Assembly (NCBI GenBank): GCA_009772965.1
Contig: WPAF01000004.1
Location: 1 to 58,102 of the forward strand
Length of the DNA: 58,102 nt
Direction of reading: 5' to 3'
Origin: Candidatus Saganbacteria bacterium
GTDB lineage: Bacteria; Margulisbacteria; WOR-1; XYC2-FULL-46-14; WPAF01
The notes under the pieces are model-generated. The model made no database searches and had not been told where the DNA came from. It worked only from the letters and a program-made list of their open reading frames with translations. Shown one piece after another: positions 42,260-50,377 of this stretch. Every line of letters starts with the position of its first letter. Position 1 is the first letter of the stretch. Made by a program: the position numbers and the translations under genes.

Positions 42260-43018
42260 CACAAAATGAGTCCTTTAAAATTTAGCAAAACGGCCTGCTT
42301 ATTCTTTGTTTTTATTCTTTTATTATCCCCAATCGCATTGGCAAAAGATTATGACGGCCTTTTCTTTATGGGCCTAAACCTTCAAAAAGATGTTTTTAAT
42401 GATGTTAAAGTAAGAAGGGCGATAAATTACGCGATTGACAGGAAATATATCGCTACAAAAATAATGAGTGAAGAAGTTGTGCCGTCGGGAATTATCCCGC
42501 CCCAAATGGTAGGATATAATCCTTCGTTTGAATCATACAAATATAATCCTACGCTGGCGAAAAAAGGTATAAAAGAGAAGATGGAACTTATACTTTTGCA
42601 TACAGACGGGGTTAAAACCATTGCTATAGCTGAAAAAATAAAAAAAGACCTTAGTAATGTCGGGGTAAAAGTAAAATTAAAACAAGTAAACTACAGCGAT
42701 CAGGATAAATGGGAAGCCGAGCTTAAATCAGGTCGGCATCACTTGTTTCTTATGGGATATAAATCTGGGTTTATCAGCGCTTCAAATGAAGCGCTTTCAA
42801 AACCCAATCCCATTGAGCTTATCAGGGCGCTTTTTGGGCTCAATGGCGAGGCAAACTTTACTTTTTTCTATGACCGCAGGGTTGAAAATTTGCTTAACCA
42901 GTTAAGCGAAACAAATGAAAGCATGAAAAGCCTGAGGGAAGCTAAGTTAAATGAAATAAATAAGATAATTCAAGACGAATCGCCGACAGTCAATTTATTT
43001 TATATCCCCAAGCTATGA
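42254..43018 (+). CDS. half-size family 5 solute-binding protein
   Basis: A 254-aa exported protein with a signal peptide (about 8-31, CLFFVFILLLSPIALA). The mature part matches only the C-terminal lobe of oligopeptide-type ABC substrate-binding proteins: FFMGLNLQKDVFNDVKVRRA, INYAIDRKYIATKIM, GIIPPQMVGYNP and INKIIQDESPTVNLFYIPK. Normal family 5 proteins are about 500 aa and have an N-terminal lobe before this. No permease or ATPase genes are near, so it may have a non-transport role or be a deletion product that kept its signal. The ATG at 42254 lies in the repeat; ATG 42266 is an alternative. Confidence 0.75.
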   Translation: MTHKMSPLKFSKTACLFFVFILLLSPIALAKDYDGLFFMGLNLQKDVFNDVKVRRAINYAIDRKYIATKIMSEEVVPSGIIPPQMVGYNPSFESYKYNPTLAKKGIKEKMELILLHTDGVKTIAIAEKIKKDLSNVGVKVKLKQVNYSDQDKWEAELKSGRHHLFLMGYKSGFISASNEALSKPNPIELIRALFGLNGEANFTFFYDRRVENLLNQLSETNESMKSLREAKLNEINKIIQDESPTVNLFYIPKL

Positions 43019-43230
43019 AAAACAGTATAGATTATTACATAAAAGTCCCGGCAAAAGACATCCATTTTTGGTGCCCGTTTTTTGAGGCTTTTGAGGGTAT
43101 GCTTGTTTTAAGGACGCCCAATCCTCCAGAAGGAGAAATCGGAATTTTGCATATATCAGTATCGCCGGATTTTAAAGAACAGTTTGAGGGAGAAGTAAAA
43201 AAACATGGATTGGAATTTACAAATATTTAG
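43015..43230 (+). CDS. DUF4911 family protein
   Basis: A 71-aa protein (DYYIKVPAKDIHFWCPFFEAFEGMLVLRT, then GEIGILHISVSPDF) of the small DUF4911 group, which is often found next to the YqeG phosphatase. Function unknown. It overlaps the preceding gene by 4 nt and the next by 26 nt. Confidence 0.7.
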   Translation: MKNSIDYYIKVPAKDIHFWCPFFEAFEGMLVLRTPNPPEGEIGILHISVSPDFKEQFEGEVKKHGLEFTNI

Positions 43231-43717
43231 GCCGGATGAGTGCCGCAACTCAATCGCGGAAATCGATTTTAGGCAAATAAAAGCAAATGGCTTTAAGGCA
43301 ATTATATTTGATTTGGACGAAACTCTTCTCCCAAGGCATGTCCATGGCATTACTCCCAAACTTTACTCTTTTATAGAAGAGCTAAAAGACCTGGGCTTTA
43401 AGCTTTGTTTGGTGTCAAATAATTTTAGCCCGGCAAGAGTGCAGTATATTTCTGATTATCTAAAGATCCCTTGTCTTACCCTGGCGTTTAAACCATTGCC
43501 TTTTTCATTCAACAAAGCGGTTGAATTATTAGGAATTAAAAGTTCTGAGGCAGTGATTGTAGGCGACCAGCTTTTTATGGACATTCTTGGAGGAAAGCTT
43601 GCGGGCCTTTATACGATTCTGGTAAAGCCCATTTCAGGGGAAACGTTTTGGGTTAGAAAACTAATGAGATGGGCGGAAGATATTGTGTTAAAAAGGATTA
43701 ACTCAGGTAATTTTTGA
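43205..43717 (+). CDS. YqeG-type HAD phosphatase
   Basis: A 170-aa HAD-IIIA phosphatase of the YqeG family. Motif I FDLDETLLPR has the nucleophile and acid aspartates (about 36-45), motif II is VSNNFSPA, and motif III/IV VGDQLFMDILGGKLAG. The physiological substrate is uncertain; relatives include phosphatidylglycerophosphate phosphatases. It follows DUF4911 in an overlapping pair and is followed by an inverted repeat element and convergent ruvA. Confidence 0.88.
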   Translation: MDWNLQIFRPDECRNSIAEIDFRQIKANGFKAIIFDLDETLLPRHVHGITPKLYSFIEELKDLGFKLCLVSNNFSPARVQYISDYLKIPCLTLAFKPLPFSFNKAVELLGIKSSEAVIVGDQLFMDILGGKLAGLYTILVKPISGETFWVRKLMRWAEDIVLKRINSGNF

Positions 43718-43735
43718 ATTGGTGTTGAAATTTAT

Positions 43736-43804
43736 GTAGGGCAACGGCTCGTCCGTTGCCGGCAAGGGATAAACCGTTCGGCCGAGCTCACGGCCGAGGC
43801 CCTT
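43736..43804 (+). repeat. palindromic repeat, copy 1 of 2
   Basis: About 69 bp starting GTAGGGCAACGGC and ending GGCCGAGGCCCTT, with internal hairpins (CAACGG/CCGTTG and CGGCCGAGCTCACGGCCG). It matches the reverse complement of 54818-54893 with one mismatch over its whole length, but lacks the right terminal GCCCTAC, merging into the end of ruvA. Confidence 0.85.
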
Positions 43805-44399
43805 AACTTAAATTCTTTAGCGCGACTTTTATTATTTCTTCAACCGATTTGTTTTTTTCAAGATCGATTTTCATTATAACTTCCCTTGCTTCTCTGGGGG
43901 AATACCCAAGCGTCACAAGCGCGGAAAGCGCATCCGATATTAAAGAGGTATCTCCATGTATGCCTTCAATCATTTGAGCTGTTCTTCCAGCGTACTGCTT
44001 GGCAATTTTTTCTTTAAGGTCAATTATTATCTTTTGCGCGGTTTTTGAACCGACGCCCGGGACTGAGGTTATAAGGCCGGCATTGCCTTGCGTTATTGCC
44101 GAGACCAATTTACTAAGGGGAATGTTTGAAATTATTGCCATGGCGCTTTTTGGCCCAACTCCATTGACACTGATGAGGTTATTAAAAAGATTCCTTTCCT
44201 CTTTGCTCAAAAAGCCATAGAGAGAAACAGAATCTTCCCTGACAACCTGTTCTGTGTAAATTTTAATTTTTTCTCCAATCGCGGGGATTTGGCTCTGGGA
44301 TGCGGCGGGAATAAAGGTCTTGTACCCTACGCCGTTAACATCAATTACGATAAAATCTTTATCTTTTTGGTCAATAATTCCAATAATATGGGATATCAT
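43803..44399 (-). CDS. ruvA: Holliday junction DNA-binding protein RuvA
   Basis: A 198-aa tetrameric protein that grips Holliday junctions and loads RuvB. It has the N-terminal OB fold (1-65), two HhH motifs (FNNLISVNGVGPKSAMAI and GLITSVPGVGSKTAQKII, about 70-125) and the flexible C-terminal RuvB-binding domain (SDALSALVTLGYSPREA). Length is typical. It overlaps ruvC by 4 nt, so ruvC-ruvA is one operon. Confidence 0.96.
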   Translation of the reverse strand: MISHIIGIIDQKDKDFIVIDVNGVGYKTFIPAASQSQIPAIGEKIKIYTEQVVREDSVSLYGFLSKEERNLFNNLISVNGVGPKSAMAIISNIPLSKLVSAITQGNAGLITSVPGVGSKTAQKIIIDLKEKIAKQYAGRTAQMIEGIHGDTSLISDALSALVTLGYSPREAREVIMKIDLEKNKSVEEIIKVALKNLS

Positions 44400-44854
44400 T
44401 TTATCATCTCCTTTATGCGGTAAGAATTTTCATGGCAAATAGCAACTGCCAGGGCATCTGCGGCGTCATCCGGCTTTGGGATCTCTTTAAGTCCAAGTAA
44501 ACTTTTTACCATCTGCTGTACTTGCTGTTTGTCCGCCTTGCCATAGCCCGTTACCGCCATTTTTACTTCAAGCGGGGTATATTCAGCAATGGTTAATTCC
44601 GCGAATGCCGCGCAAAGAAGCAATACGCCCCTTGCTTCTCCAACCCTAAGCGCGGTTTTTGTGTTTTGTGAAAAAAACAGTTTTTCTATTGCCATCGCGT
44701 TTGGCTTATGTTTTTCAATTATTTCTTTTGTTTGGTAAAAAAGCGAAGTAAGCTTATTCTCTGTCCTAATGCATCCGTATTCGACAAATTTTCCGTCTTC
44801 CAAAATGCCGAATCCGGTGAGGCTGGAGCCGGGGTCGATGCCCAGAATCTTCAT
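44396..44854 (-). CDS. ruvC: Holliday junction resolvase RuvC
   Basis: A 152-aa endonuclease cutting Holliday junctions. The four catalytic acidic residues are visible: D7 in LGIDPGSSLTGFG, E in AIEKLFFSQN, and the Asp pair in PDDAADALAVAICH. Slightly short but complete. An extended -10 promoter (TGTTATAAT) ends 6 nt before its ATG, predicting a leaderless mRNA. Confidence 0.96.
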   Translation of the reverse strand: MKILGIDPGSSLTGFGILEDGKFVEYGCIRTENKLTSLFYQTKEIIEKHKPNAMAIEKLFFSQNTKTALRVGEARGVLLLCAAFAELTIAEYTPLEVKMAVTGYGKADKQQVQQMVKSLLGLKEIPKPDDAADALAVAICHENSYRIKEMIK

Positions 44855-44860
44855 GGAATA

Positions 44861-44869
44861 ATTATAACA
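44861..44869 (-). promoter_or_regulatory. extended -10 promoter of ruvCA, leaderless
   Basis: On the minus strand TGTTATAAT is a perfect extended -10; exactly 6 nt follow before ATG 44854. Confidence 0.55.
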
Positions 44870-44871
44870 CT

Positions 44872-45056
44872 ACCTCCGCCTGAAATCGCTGTTCCATACA
44901 GAAAACTCAAATAAATTCAAAAAATATGGGGAAGCAGTTCCAAGGGGAGCAGTAATAGCATTGTCGGGAGCAACAGGGACTGTGTATATGGATTCTTCTA
45001 CTGGAAAAACAAGCGAGCGTTCTATAATTTATATTGCAACCTATTTGTCTAACTGA
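44872..45056 (+). pseudogene. orphan 3' gene fragment
   Basis: A frame without a start, ending at TGA 45054-45056, reads as natural protein (KYGEAVPRGAVIALSGATG, TVYMDSSTGKTSERSIIYIA). Its 5' side has been lost at the ruvC promoter. No family recognised. It probably marks a deletion junction. Confidence 0.35.
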
Positions 45057-45062
45057 TATAAT
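45054..45062 (+). promoter_or_regulatory. extended -10 promoter of the MntA/HepT pair
   Basis: TGATATAAT, a perfect extended -10, with a start near 45069 and an AGGAAA ribosome binding site before ATG 45076. Confidence 0.5.
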
Positions 45063-45075
45063 TTTCATAGGAAAC

Positions 45076-45366
45076 ATGAATTCAAAATTAATAATAAAAC
45101 ATCTGAAAGAGCAAAAAAACAATATCAAAAACACATATCAAGCTAATATCCTTGGTTTATTTGGTTCTTTTGCCCGTAGAGAACAAAAGTCCGGCAGCGA
45201 TATTGATATTTTGGTTGAATTTGATCAAGGCGCTGATTTATTCAATTTTATTTCCTTATCCAATTATCTAGAAAAGATATTGGGTAAAAAGATTGATCTC
45301 GTTTCTTATCCGTTTTTAAGGCCTGAAATAAAATCTTCGGTAATGAAAGATTTGAAAAAAATATGA
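45076..45366 (+). CDS. mntA: MntA-type minimal nucleotidyltransferase antitoxin
   Basis: A 96-aa nucleotidyltransferase with the MNT signature GLFGSFARREQKSGSDIDIL (GS followed by DxD) in the middle of the protein and a third aspartate in KKIDLVSY. MntA proteins add AMP to the tyrosine of their HepT partner and so neutralise it. AGGAAAC lies just before ATG 45076, which is chosen over a longer frame. The stop overlaps the next start (ATGA). Confidence 0.9.
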   Translation: MNSKLIIKHLKEQKNNIKNTYQANILGLFGSFARREQKSGSDIDILVEFDQGADLFNFISLSNYLEKILGKKIDLVSYPFLRPEIKSSVMKDLKKI

Positions 45367-45701
45367 GAAATTATAAGATACTTCTAGAAGATATTTTACG
45401 GTCAATTGACGCTATTGAAGATTTTGTTAGAGATATTACATTAGATAGGTTTATTGCAGATGACAAAACTTCGAGCGCAGTTTTAAGAAAATTGGAAGTC
45501 ATTGGCGAAGCTGTTAAAAATGTTCCTGATAACATCAAAAAGAAAAAGCCAAATATTCCCTGGAAAGAAATGGCCGGCATGAGAGATAAACTAATCCATT
45601 TTTATTTCGGGGTAGACTATAATCTTGTTTGGCAAACGATTAAAAATCGTCTCCCGGAAATAAAAAAGGAATTACTTTCAATTATTGAGGGAGATGCATA
45701 A
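45363..45701 (+). CDS. hepT: HepT-type HEPN ribonuclease toxin (DUF86)
   Basis: A 112-aa HEPN toxin. The active-site motif Rx4HxY is seen as RDKLIHFY near residue 78-85, followed by GVDYNLVW, the DUF86 hallmark. All known catalytic residues and the target tyrosine for AMPylation are present, so this is the clearest functional toxin-antitoxin pair of the window. It overlaps mntA by 4 nt. Confidence 0.92.
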   Translation: MRNYKILLEDILRSIDAIEDFVRDITLDRFIADDKTSSAVLRKLEVIGEAVKNVPDNIKKKKPNIPWKEMAGMRDKLIHFYFGVDYNLVWQTIKNRLPEIKKELLSIIEGDA

Positions 45702-45782
45702 TTCCCAAACCGCCTATTGGACATTGATGAGCCCTTTGATTGATGTTCTCAGTTGAGTCGATTTCGGATTTAGGATTACTTA

Positions 45783-46015
45783 TAGGTTTATCTCAACATA
45801 CCCTGTAAAGTCTGATGTCCTGTAGTCGGGTTGTTTGCTTATTTCCTGTTCGTGGCGCAGGGAAATGTGCACATATTCTGATAAATCATATTTTGCCCGC
45901 AAGCTTATAATCCCCACCAATCCTGAGCCCCTTAGCGATCCGGTCATGGTTTGGGAATTTGTCGAATTGTCCAGCATTTCTTTGAGTAGCTTGAGTCAAT
46001 TGCAAACCCACTTCA
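45783..46015 (-). pseudogene. decayed partial duplicate of the 1031-aa barrel gene
   Basis: A 65-aa frame (45780-45977) ends in exactly the same ~42 residues as the large barrel protein at 47282 (SLRAKYDLSEYVHISL...) and begins with MLDNSTNSQTMTGSL, also found there. The stretch between is collapsed, and upstream similarity continues past the ATG with another deletion. About 233 bp here correspond to about 440 bp at 47285-47725. It is a deletion-scarred copy in direct orientation. Confidence 0.9.
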
Positions 46016-46074
46016 GGGCTGACTTACAATTTTCTCTAATGATTTTATTTATTTCTTATGATAAAATTTACTTA

Positions 46075-46839
46075 ATGACAAAAAAACAAATCAGCTTAAT
46101 AATTTTATCTCCAAAAAATAACGATTTTTTTTCACTTGAATCGTCTTTACCAATTAAGGCAACCCCAATTATTTTAAAAGCACAAGTCCTCAAAAATAGC
46201 ATTGATATGCCTATTTCTTTTATTAACTGGCGCGTTAAATTAGTTTGGTGCGGAACATATCAAACTTATCAAACGAACACTAATATTTCAGGAAACGCAG
46301 CCACGATTCAGTCTTTTACTGGCGGCAAATTATATATTCGAGCAAGTACAATCATTGATAAAAAAGAATATTCAAGTTTAAATAAAGCAGTAATTATAGC
46401 GAATAATCCGACCAGAGAACTATTAAAAAAAACTTTACCTAGTGACATATTAAAAGCTATTGCTTGGCAAGAAAGCAGTTGGAGGCAATTTGATGCAAAG
46501 GGAAATCCCTTGAAAAATCCTTCTTCTTCTATGATTGGGATTATGCAAATAAGCGAACGATGGTGGGGAAATGAAAAGTCATCTATCAAATCAAATGATT
46601 TTAATAAAATGGCTTGGAATTGGAGTTATAATATCCAGGCCGCTAAAGAAATTTTAGAATACTATTTTCAACGAGTCATAAATAAATTTCCAAATGAAAC
46701 CGAAGAATCTAAATGGAATAGAACAGTAAAAGCTTATCATGTTGGCGAATCCTCCATAAACACAAAAGAATCTGCTGATGATTTCTGGTATGTTAAAAAG
46801 ATCAGAAGCCATATTAAAGAAAAATCATGGGAAAAGTAA
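46075..46839 (+). CDS. SLT-domain lytic transglycosylase-like protein
   Basis: A 254-aa protein. The N-terminal half is beta-rich (about 20-110, Ig-like by pattern), the C-terminal half is an SLT-type domain with the catalytic glutamate in KAIAWQESSWRQFD and GIMQISERWW, then KAYHVGESS. No signal peptide is evident from ATG 46075. It is not similar in layout to the TPR transglycosylase at 28405 and resembles phage-type or secretion-linked lysozymes. It overlaps the next gene by 13 nt and is flanked by the two copies of barrel-gene sequence. Confidence 0.75.
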   Translation: MTKKQISLIILSPKNNDFFSLESSLPIKATPIILKAQVLKNSIDMPISFINWRVKLVWCGTYQTYQTNTNISGNAATIQSFTGGKLYIRASTIIDKKEYSSLNKAVIIANNPTRELLKKTLPSDILKAIAWQESSWRQFDAKGNPLKNPSSSMIGIMQISERWWGNEKSSIKSNDFNKMAWNWSYNIQAAKEILEYYFQRVINKFPNETEESKWNRTVKAYHVGESSINTKESADDFWYVKKIRSHIKEKSWEK

Positions 46840-47237
46840 TAGTAATATTCTTTCATACTATTCTTTTTTTTGTTTTTCCGGTTTTAGCAAAAGATGTGAT
46901 AATGGAAAAATATTCAACAGATATTAATAATGATGGAAAAGTAGAATATTTGATTCATGAATTTTTTGGCGGAACTGGAGCATATGGTATTCTGACTATT
47001 TATGCGGATAAAGGGGAAGTAATTTTAAAAGAAAAAACTCAAGGAGACCCTTTCTTTAAAGACCCGAATAAACATATTTATACTTTAAACCCTCAATTTT
47101 TTAAAGATGTTGATAAAGATGGTATCCTAGAAATCCTAATTGGGCATCAGGAATATCAAAACAATACTCCAAATTTTTCTGCTCCTTGGGTATTCAAAAC
47201 ATATAAATGGAATGGCAAAAAATATATTTCTTCTTGA
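46827..47237 (+). CDS. secreted VCBS/EF-hand-like small protein
   Basis: A 136-aa exported protein with a signal peptide (1-20, ending FPVLAKD). The mature part contains two Dx[DN]xDG calcium-type loops, DINNDGKVEYLIHE and DVDKDGILEILIGH, as found in FG-GAP/VCBS beta-propeller repeats, though here there are only two units. It overlaps the SLT gene and is probably co-expressed. Function unknown. Confidence 0.7.
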   Translation: MGKVIVIFFHTILFFVFPVLAKDVIMEKYSTDINNDGKVEYLIHEFFGGTGAYGILTIYADKGEVILKEKTQGDPFFKDPNKHIYTLNPQFFKDVDKDGILEILIGHQEYQNNTPNFSAPWVFKTYKWNGKKYISS

Positions 47238-47281
47238 TCCGGCAGATATGAGCCGAGAGTTTTTTCTATATTGGTCAGTAG

Positions 47282-50200
47282 TTATAGATTTATCTCAACA
47301 TACCCTGTAAAGTCTGATGTCCTGTAGTCGGGTTGTTTGCTTATTTCCTGTTCGTGGCGCAAAGAAATGTGCACATATTCCGACAAATCATATTTTGCCC
47401 GCAAGCTGATGTTTGTTTTTTCAGTTGAAAGCGACTGGTAAAATTTTGAATAAGTATAATCCCCATCTATCCTAAGCCCTTCATAAAAGCGGAAAATAAA
47501 TCCAGCCCCAGGTGTAATAGAATATGATTCCTGGATTGATAAGAAATCTTTGCTTTGCGAGAAAGAATAAGAAAGAGAAAACGCCCAAAAATCATTTAAA
47601 TTCAATGTGCCTTTCAATGATCCAGTCATTGTCTGCGAATTTGTTGAATTGTCCAGCATTTCGGCAGTCCCGGATTTTGTGAATTTATTTGAGTAGCTTG
47701 AGTCAACCGCAAACCTTTCAGAAAGGGAAGTCCTGATATTCGCGCTAAATTCGCGGTTTTGTCCGTTTGTCCGCTGGAAGGTTTCTGAGGTGGCGGGGGA
47801 TTGGAGATTATTAGCAATCGCGTCATCCATTAAATAATTTAATTCAAGCGAGATAAATCTCAAGGGAGCGGATTTTAATGTGTAGATGTATGATTTTGAA
47901 TTTTGGTCCGAGCTTATGCGCTTGTAGTTGGGATAATCCGTCTTATCTATTGATAGGTTGTTATTTGTTTTATACACTCCCCCCAGCATTAAAGAATTTG
48001 ACGGCAGAAGGTTTATTTCATACTGCTGTGTTTCATCGTTGTATGTTTTTCCTTGAGTCCTGTTTAATATCGTAAAATTCGGCTTGAAATAATATTTCAG
48101 GCGCAAAGCTTGAACCGGGCGCAGGTCAAGCCTAAAAGACCCGACTGTTTTTGTCACAACTTCATTGGTTGAGCCGAATAATTCATTGACAGAAGTTACG
48201 TTGTATTTGCCATCTGTTGAAATTTTCTCAGTCGGGTCTGCCTTGTAAGCAATATCTGTCACATTGGTTTTTCCGTCGATGCTGTCATCAATGTAGTCGA
48301 GCGCGATTGAAGCCATATATTCTTTTCTGGGAGAGGCGGATAAATTTAAGCTGTACGTTTTGGTAAACGGCTTGATCCCGCCCGGCAAATCAGAATCTTT
48401 TAATTCAAGGTTGGCGGCGAGGGAAAATTTTTCAATACCCGTTGTTGAAAGCCCGAAGCCGGCGATTTTATAAATGGTTGCTTCTTCGGTGGGATAGCGG
48501 TTTAATCTTTTTTCATGAGTGTATTTTGATGAAAAATTTAAACGGCCGATTGTATGGTTTAAATCATAATAATTCCTGGTTGTCAGGCGGTTAATCTGGG
48601 TATAGGGCGGCACCGGGTCGTTATTTTCTTCAAGCTCATCCAAGCTAAAGCCCAAAGAAGGCAATTTTTGTGGAGAAAGCATGATTTTCGCGTTTCTGGT
48701 TAAAGTATTGAAATCAACACCCGCCTGGGAAAACTTTTCATTATTATAATTTGCCGATGCGTTGACAACATCGTTTGGCCTAAATGTAAAAAGCCCTCCG
48801 TATTCCAATAAGTTTTGTTTTGGCAGGGCGTCCGAGATAAGCTCAAATTTGGCGCCTATTTTCTTGTATCGTGTCCCAAGATAAAAAGGGCCAAGCATTG
48901 AAGATGTTTCAATTTTTCCCGCTTTACCGATTGACTTAGGGTTTTGCGGATCAAGTATATTTAAATTCTTTTCTGAATATGCAAATTCTCCTTTTGCGGA
49001 AAGCAGGCTTCCCAGGTTTAATTCTCCGTCAGTCCCTAAAATATAATGGCTTTTAGGGGCTTCAGCAGAGCTGGTCGAGGTGTATATTGCATCTGCCCCG
49101 TTTTTAAGGTCTGAATCATCAATCCAGCTGGCGCCCAATTTTAAATTTGGATTTAGATTTCCATTTGCCCTTAGGGCATAGGTTGAATGCTTATAGGTTG
49201 TTTCCCGCCAATCAAAATATATCTCAATTATCTGGGTTTTGATTATAATTTTGTTTTTAAAAGTGACAGTCCCTGCAATATAGTCAATTTCATAATCTTC
49301 TCCGCGTTTTTGGAGAGCTCCGTCAACATAAACCCGTTCGCTGTTAACAACCGTTTTATACCCAAGAGTATAGGGTCCTTGCGTCCCGTTGCCGTACATT
49401 TTTACCGCTTTTGATTGGCCCTGCGGGGTAGAAGCAATTGCCTTAAACGAAAACTTTTCATAATCTCCTGAAAGTTTAACGCCCGACAATACTTTATTTA
49501 GGCGGGAAAATTCAGTATCTGCTAAATCAGCAGTAAAATCGCCAAAATAGGCTTCGGTTGAAGCTCTTTTTAATAATATGCTGATTTTTTCTTCGCGGGA
49601 GGCAACCTGGGTTGTTCCAATGGACGAAGTTGAAAAGAAGTTAGCATTAATATCAGTATCCGATACTTTACCCGAAATATTTAATCTCAATGATTCTTCG
49701 CGTGCGATGCCAGCGAGATATCCTTCTTTTGATCCCTCAATATTCCTGCTTTGAAATGAAAAGATTCTGGATCCTTTGATCGCAATTGGAGATGCCTCAA
49801 TCGATATTGCTTCAGCGGTTGGAGAAATTTCAATTGCCATTGATTCCTGGGTGGCATCCAGGCCTTTGGATATCCGATCAAACTCTTTTGGCGCGAATTG
49901 TTTAATTTCGAGCTTGGCTTTGCCGCCTTTTTTAAGCGGGGTAAAAGCCCTTATCCAAAATCTTTTGCCGATTACTTCATATTTATATTTTGGCTCGGAT
50001 TTTTGCCTGAAGAAATTAAAGATATTATCAAAAATTGTCATAAATCCGATATTTTTTTTATGCTTGATATATATGGTCAGCGGCTGCCAGCCGTCTTTGT
50101 ATTTATCAAAGATATTAACCTTGCCTGACCATGTGTCGCCGCTTTTTACCAGGTTGACTTTTAATGTATCTTTAAACTGCACGATTATCCCAACAGCATT

Positions 50201-50377
50201 CAAAGGGGTTTTTATGTATATGTTTGTTTCTTTGCCGATTACAAGAGGATAGGTTGGAGAGAATTTTATTGAAAATTCCGGAGTGTCATAGGTTTCTTTA
50301 AAAGGCAAATCGCGTAAAGTTGCTCCCGCTCCTCCGTAAAACAATATTAGGAAAATTACAACCAGGCGGCAAATCAT
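47282..50377 (-). CDS. large outer-membrane beta-barrel-like surface protein
   Basis: A 1031-aa exported protein with signal peptide (1-20, MICRLVVIFLILFYGGAGA). An N-terminal beta-sandwich part (about 25-150) is followed by a region with YVDGALQKRGEDYEIDYIAGTVTF (about 355-380), a repeat-associated motif of bacterial surface and fibre-assembly proteins. From about 420 the sequence is alternating polar/apolar strands to the end, FTGYVEINL, as in large outer-membrane barrels. No TonB box or plug is seen. It overlaps the NHL gene upstream by 4 nt, so the two probably work together. A decayed copy of its 3' end lies at 45783. Confidence 0.7.
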   Translation of the reverse strand: MICRLVVIFLILFYGGAGATLRDLPFKETYDTPEFSIKFSPTYPLVIGKETNIYIKTPLNAVGIIVQFKDTLKVNLVKSGDTWSGKVNIFDKYKDGWQPLTIYIKHKKNIGFMTIFDNIFNFFRQKSEPKYKYEVIGKRFWIRAFTPLKKGGKAKLEIKQFAPKEFDRISKGLDATQESMAIEISPTAEAISIEASPIAIKGSRIFSFQSRNIEGSKEGYLAGIAREESLRLNISGKVSDTDINANFFSTSSIGTTQVASREEKISILLKRASTEAYFGDFTADLADTEFSRLNKVLSGVKLSGDYEKFSFKAIASTPQGQSKAVKMYGNGTQGPYTLGYKTVVNSERVYVDGALQKRGEDYEIDYIAGTVTFKNKIIIKTQIIEIYFDWRETTYKHSTYALRANGNLNPNLKLGASWIDDSDLKNGADAIYTSTSSAEAPKSHYILGTDGELNLGSLLSAKGEFAYSEKNLNILDPQNPKSIGKAGKIETSSMLGPFYLGTRYKKIGAKFELISDALPKQNLLEYGGLFTFRPNDVVNASANYNNEKFSQAGVDFNTLTRNAKIMLSPQKLPSLGFSLDELEENNDPVPPYTQINRLTTRNYYDLNHTIGRLNFSSKYTHEKRLNRYPTEEATIYKIAGFGLSTTGIEKFSLAANLELKDSDLPGGIKPFTKTYSLNLSASPRKEYMASIALDYIDDSIDGKTNVTDIAYKADPTEKISTDGKYNVTSVNELFGSTNEVVTKTVGSFRLDLRPVQALRLKYYFKPNFTILNRTQGKTYNDETQQYEINLLPSNSLMLGGVYKTNNNLSIDKTDYPNYKRISSDQNSKSYIYTLKSAPLRFISLELNYLMDDAIANNLQSPATSETFQRTNGQNREFSANIRTSLSERFAVDSSYSNKFTKSGTAEMLDNSTNSQTMTGSLKGTLNLNDFWAFSLSYSFSQSKDFLSIQESYSITPGAGFIFRFYEGLRIDGDYTYSKFYQSLSTEKTNISLRAKYDLSEYVHISLRHEQEISKQPDYRTSDFTGYVEINL

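Noticed and set aside
42171-42260. CRISPR-like array at the short repeats
   Set aside because: It is one compound palindrome with no regularly spaced direct repeats or spacers; no cas genes are present.
45835-46074. Long N-terminal extension of the SLT-domain gene
   Set aside because: It is antisense to the decayed barrel-gene copy and shows no protein-like pattern; ATG 46075 fits better.
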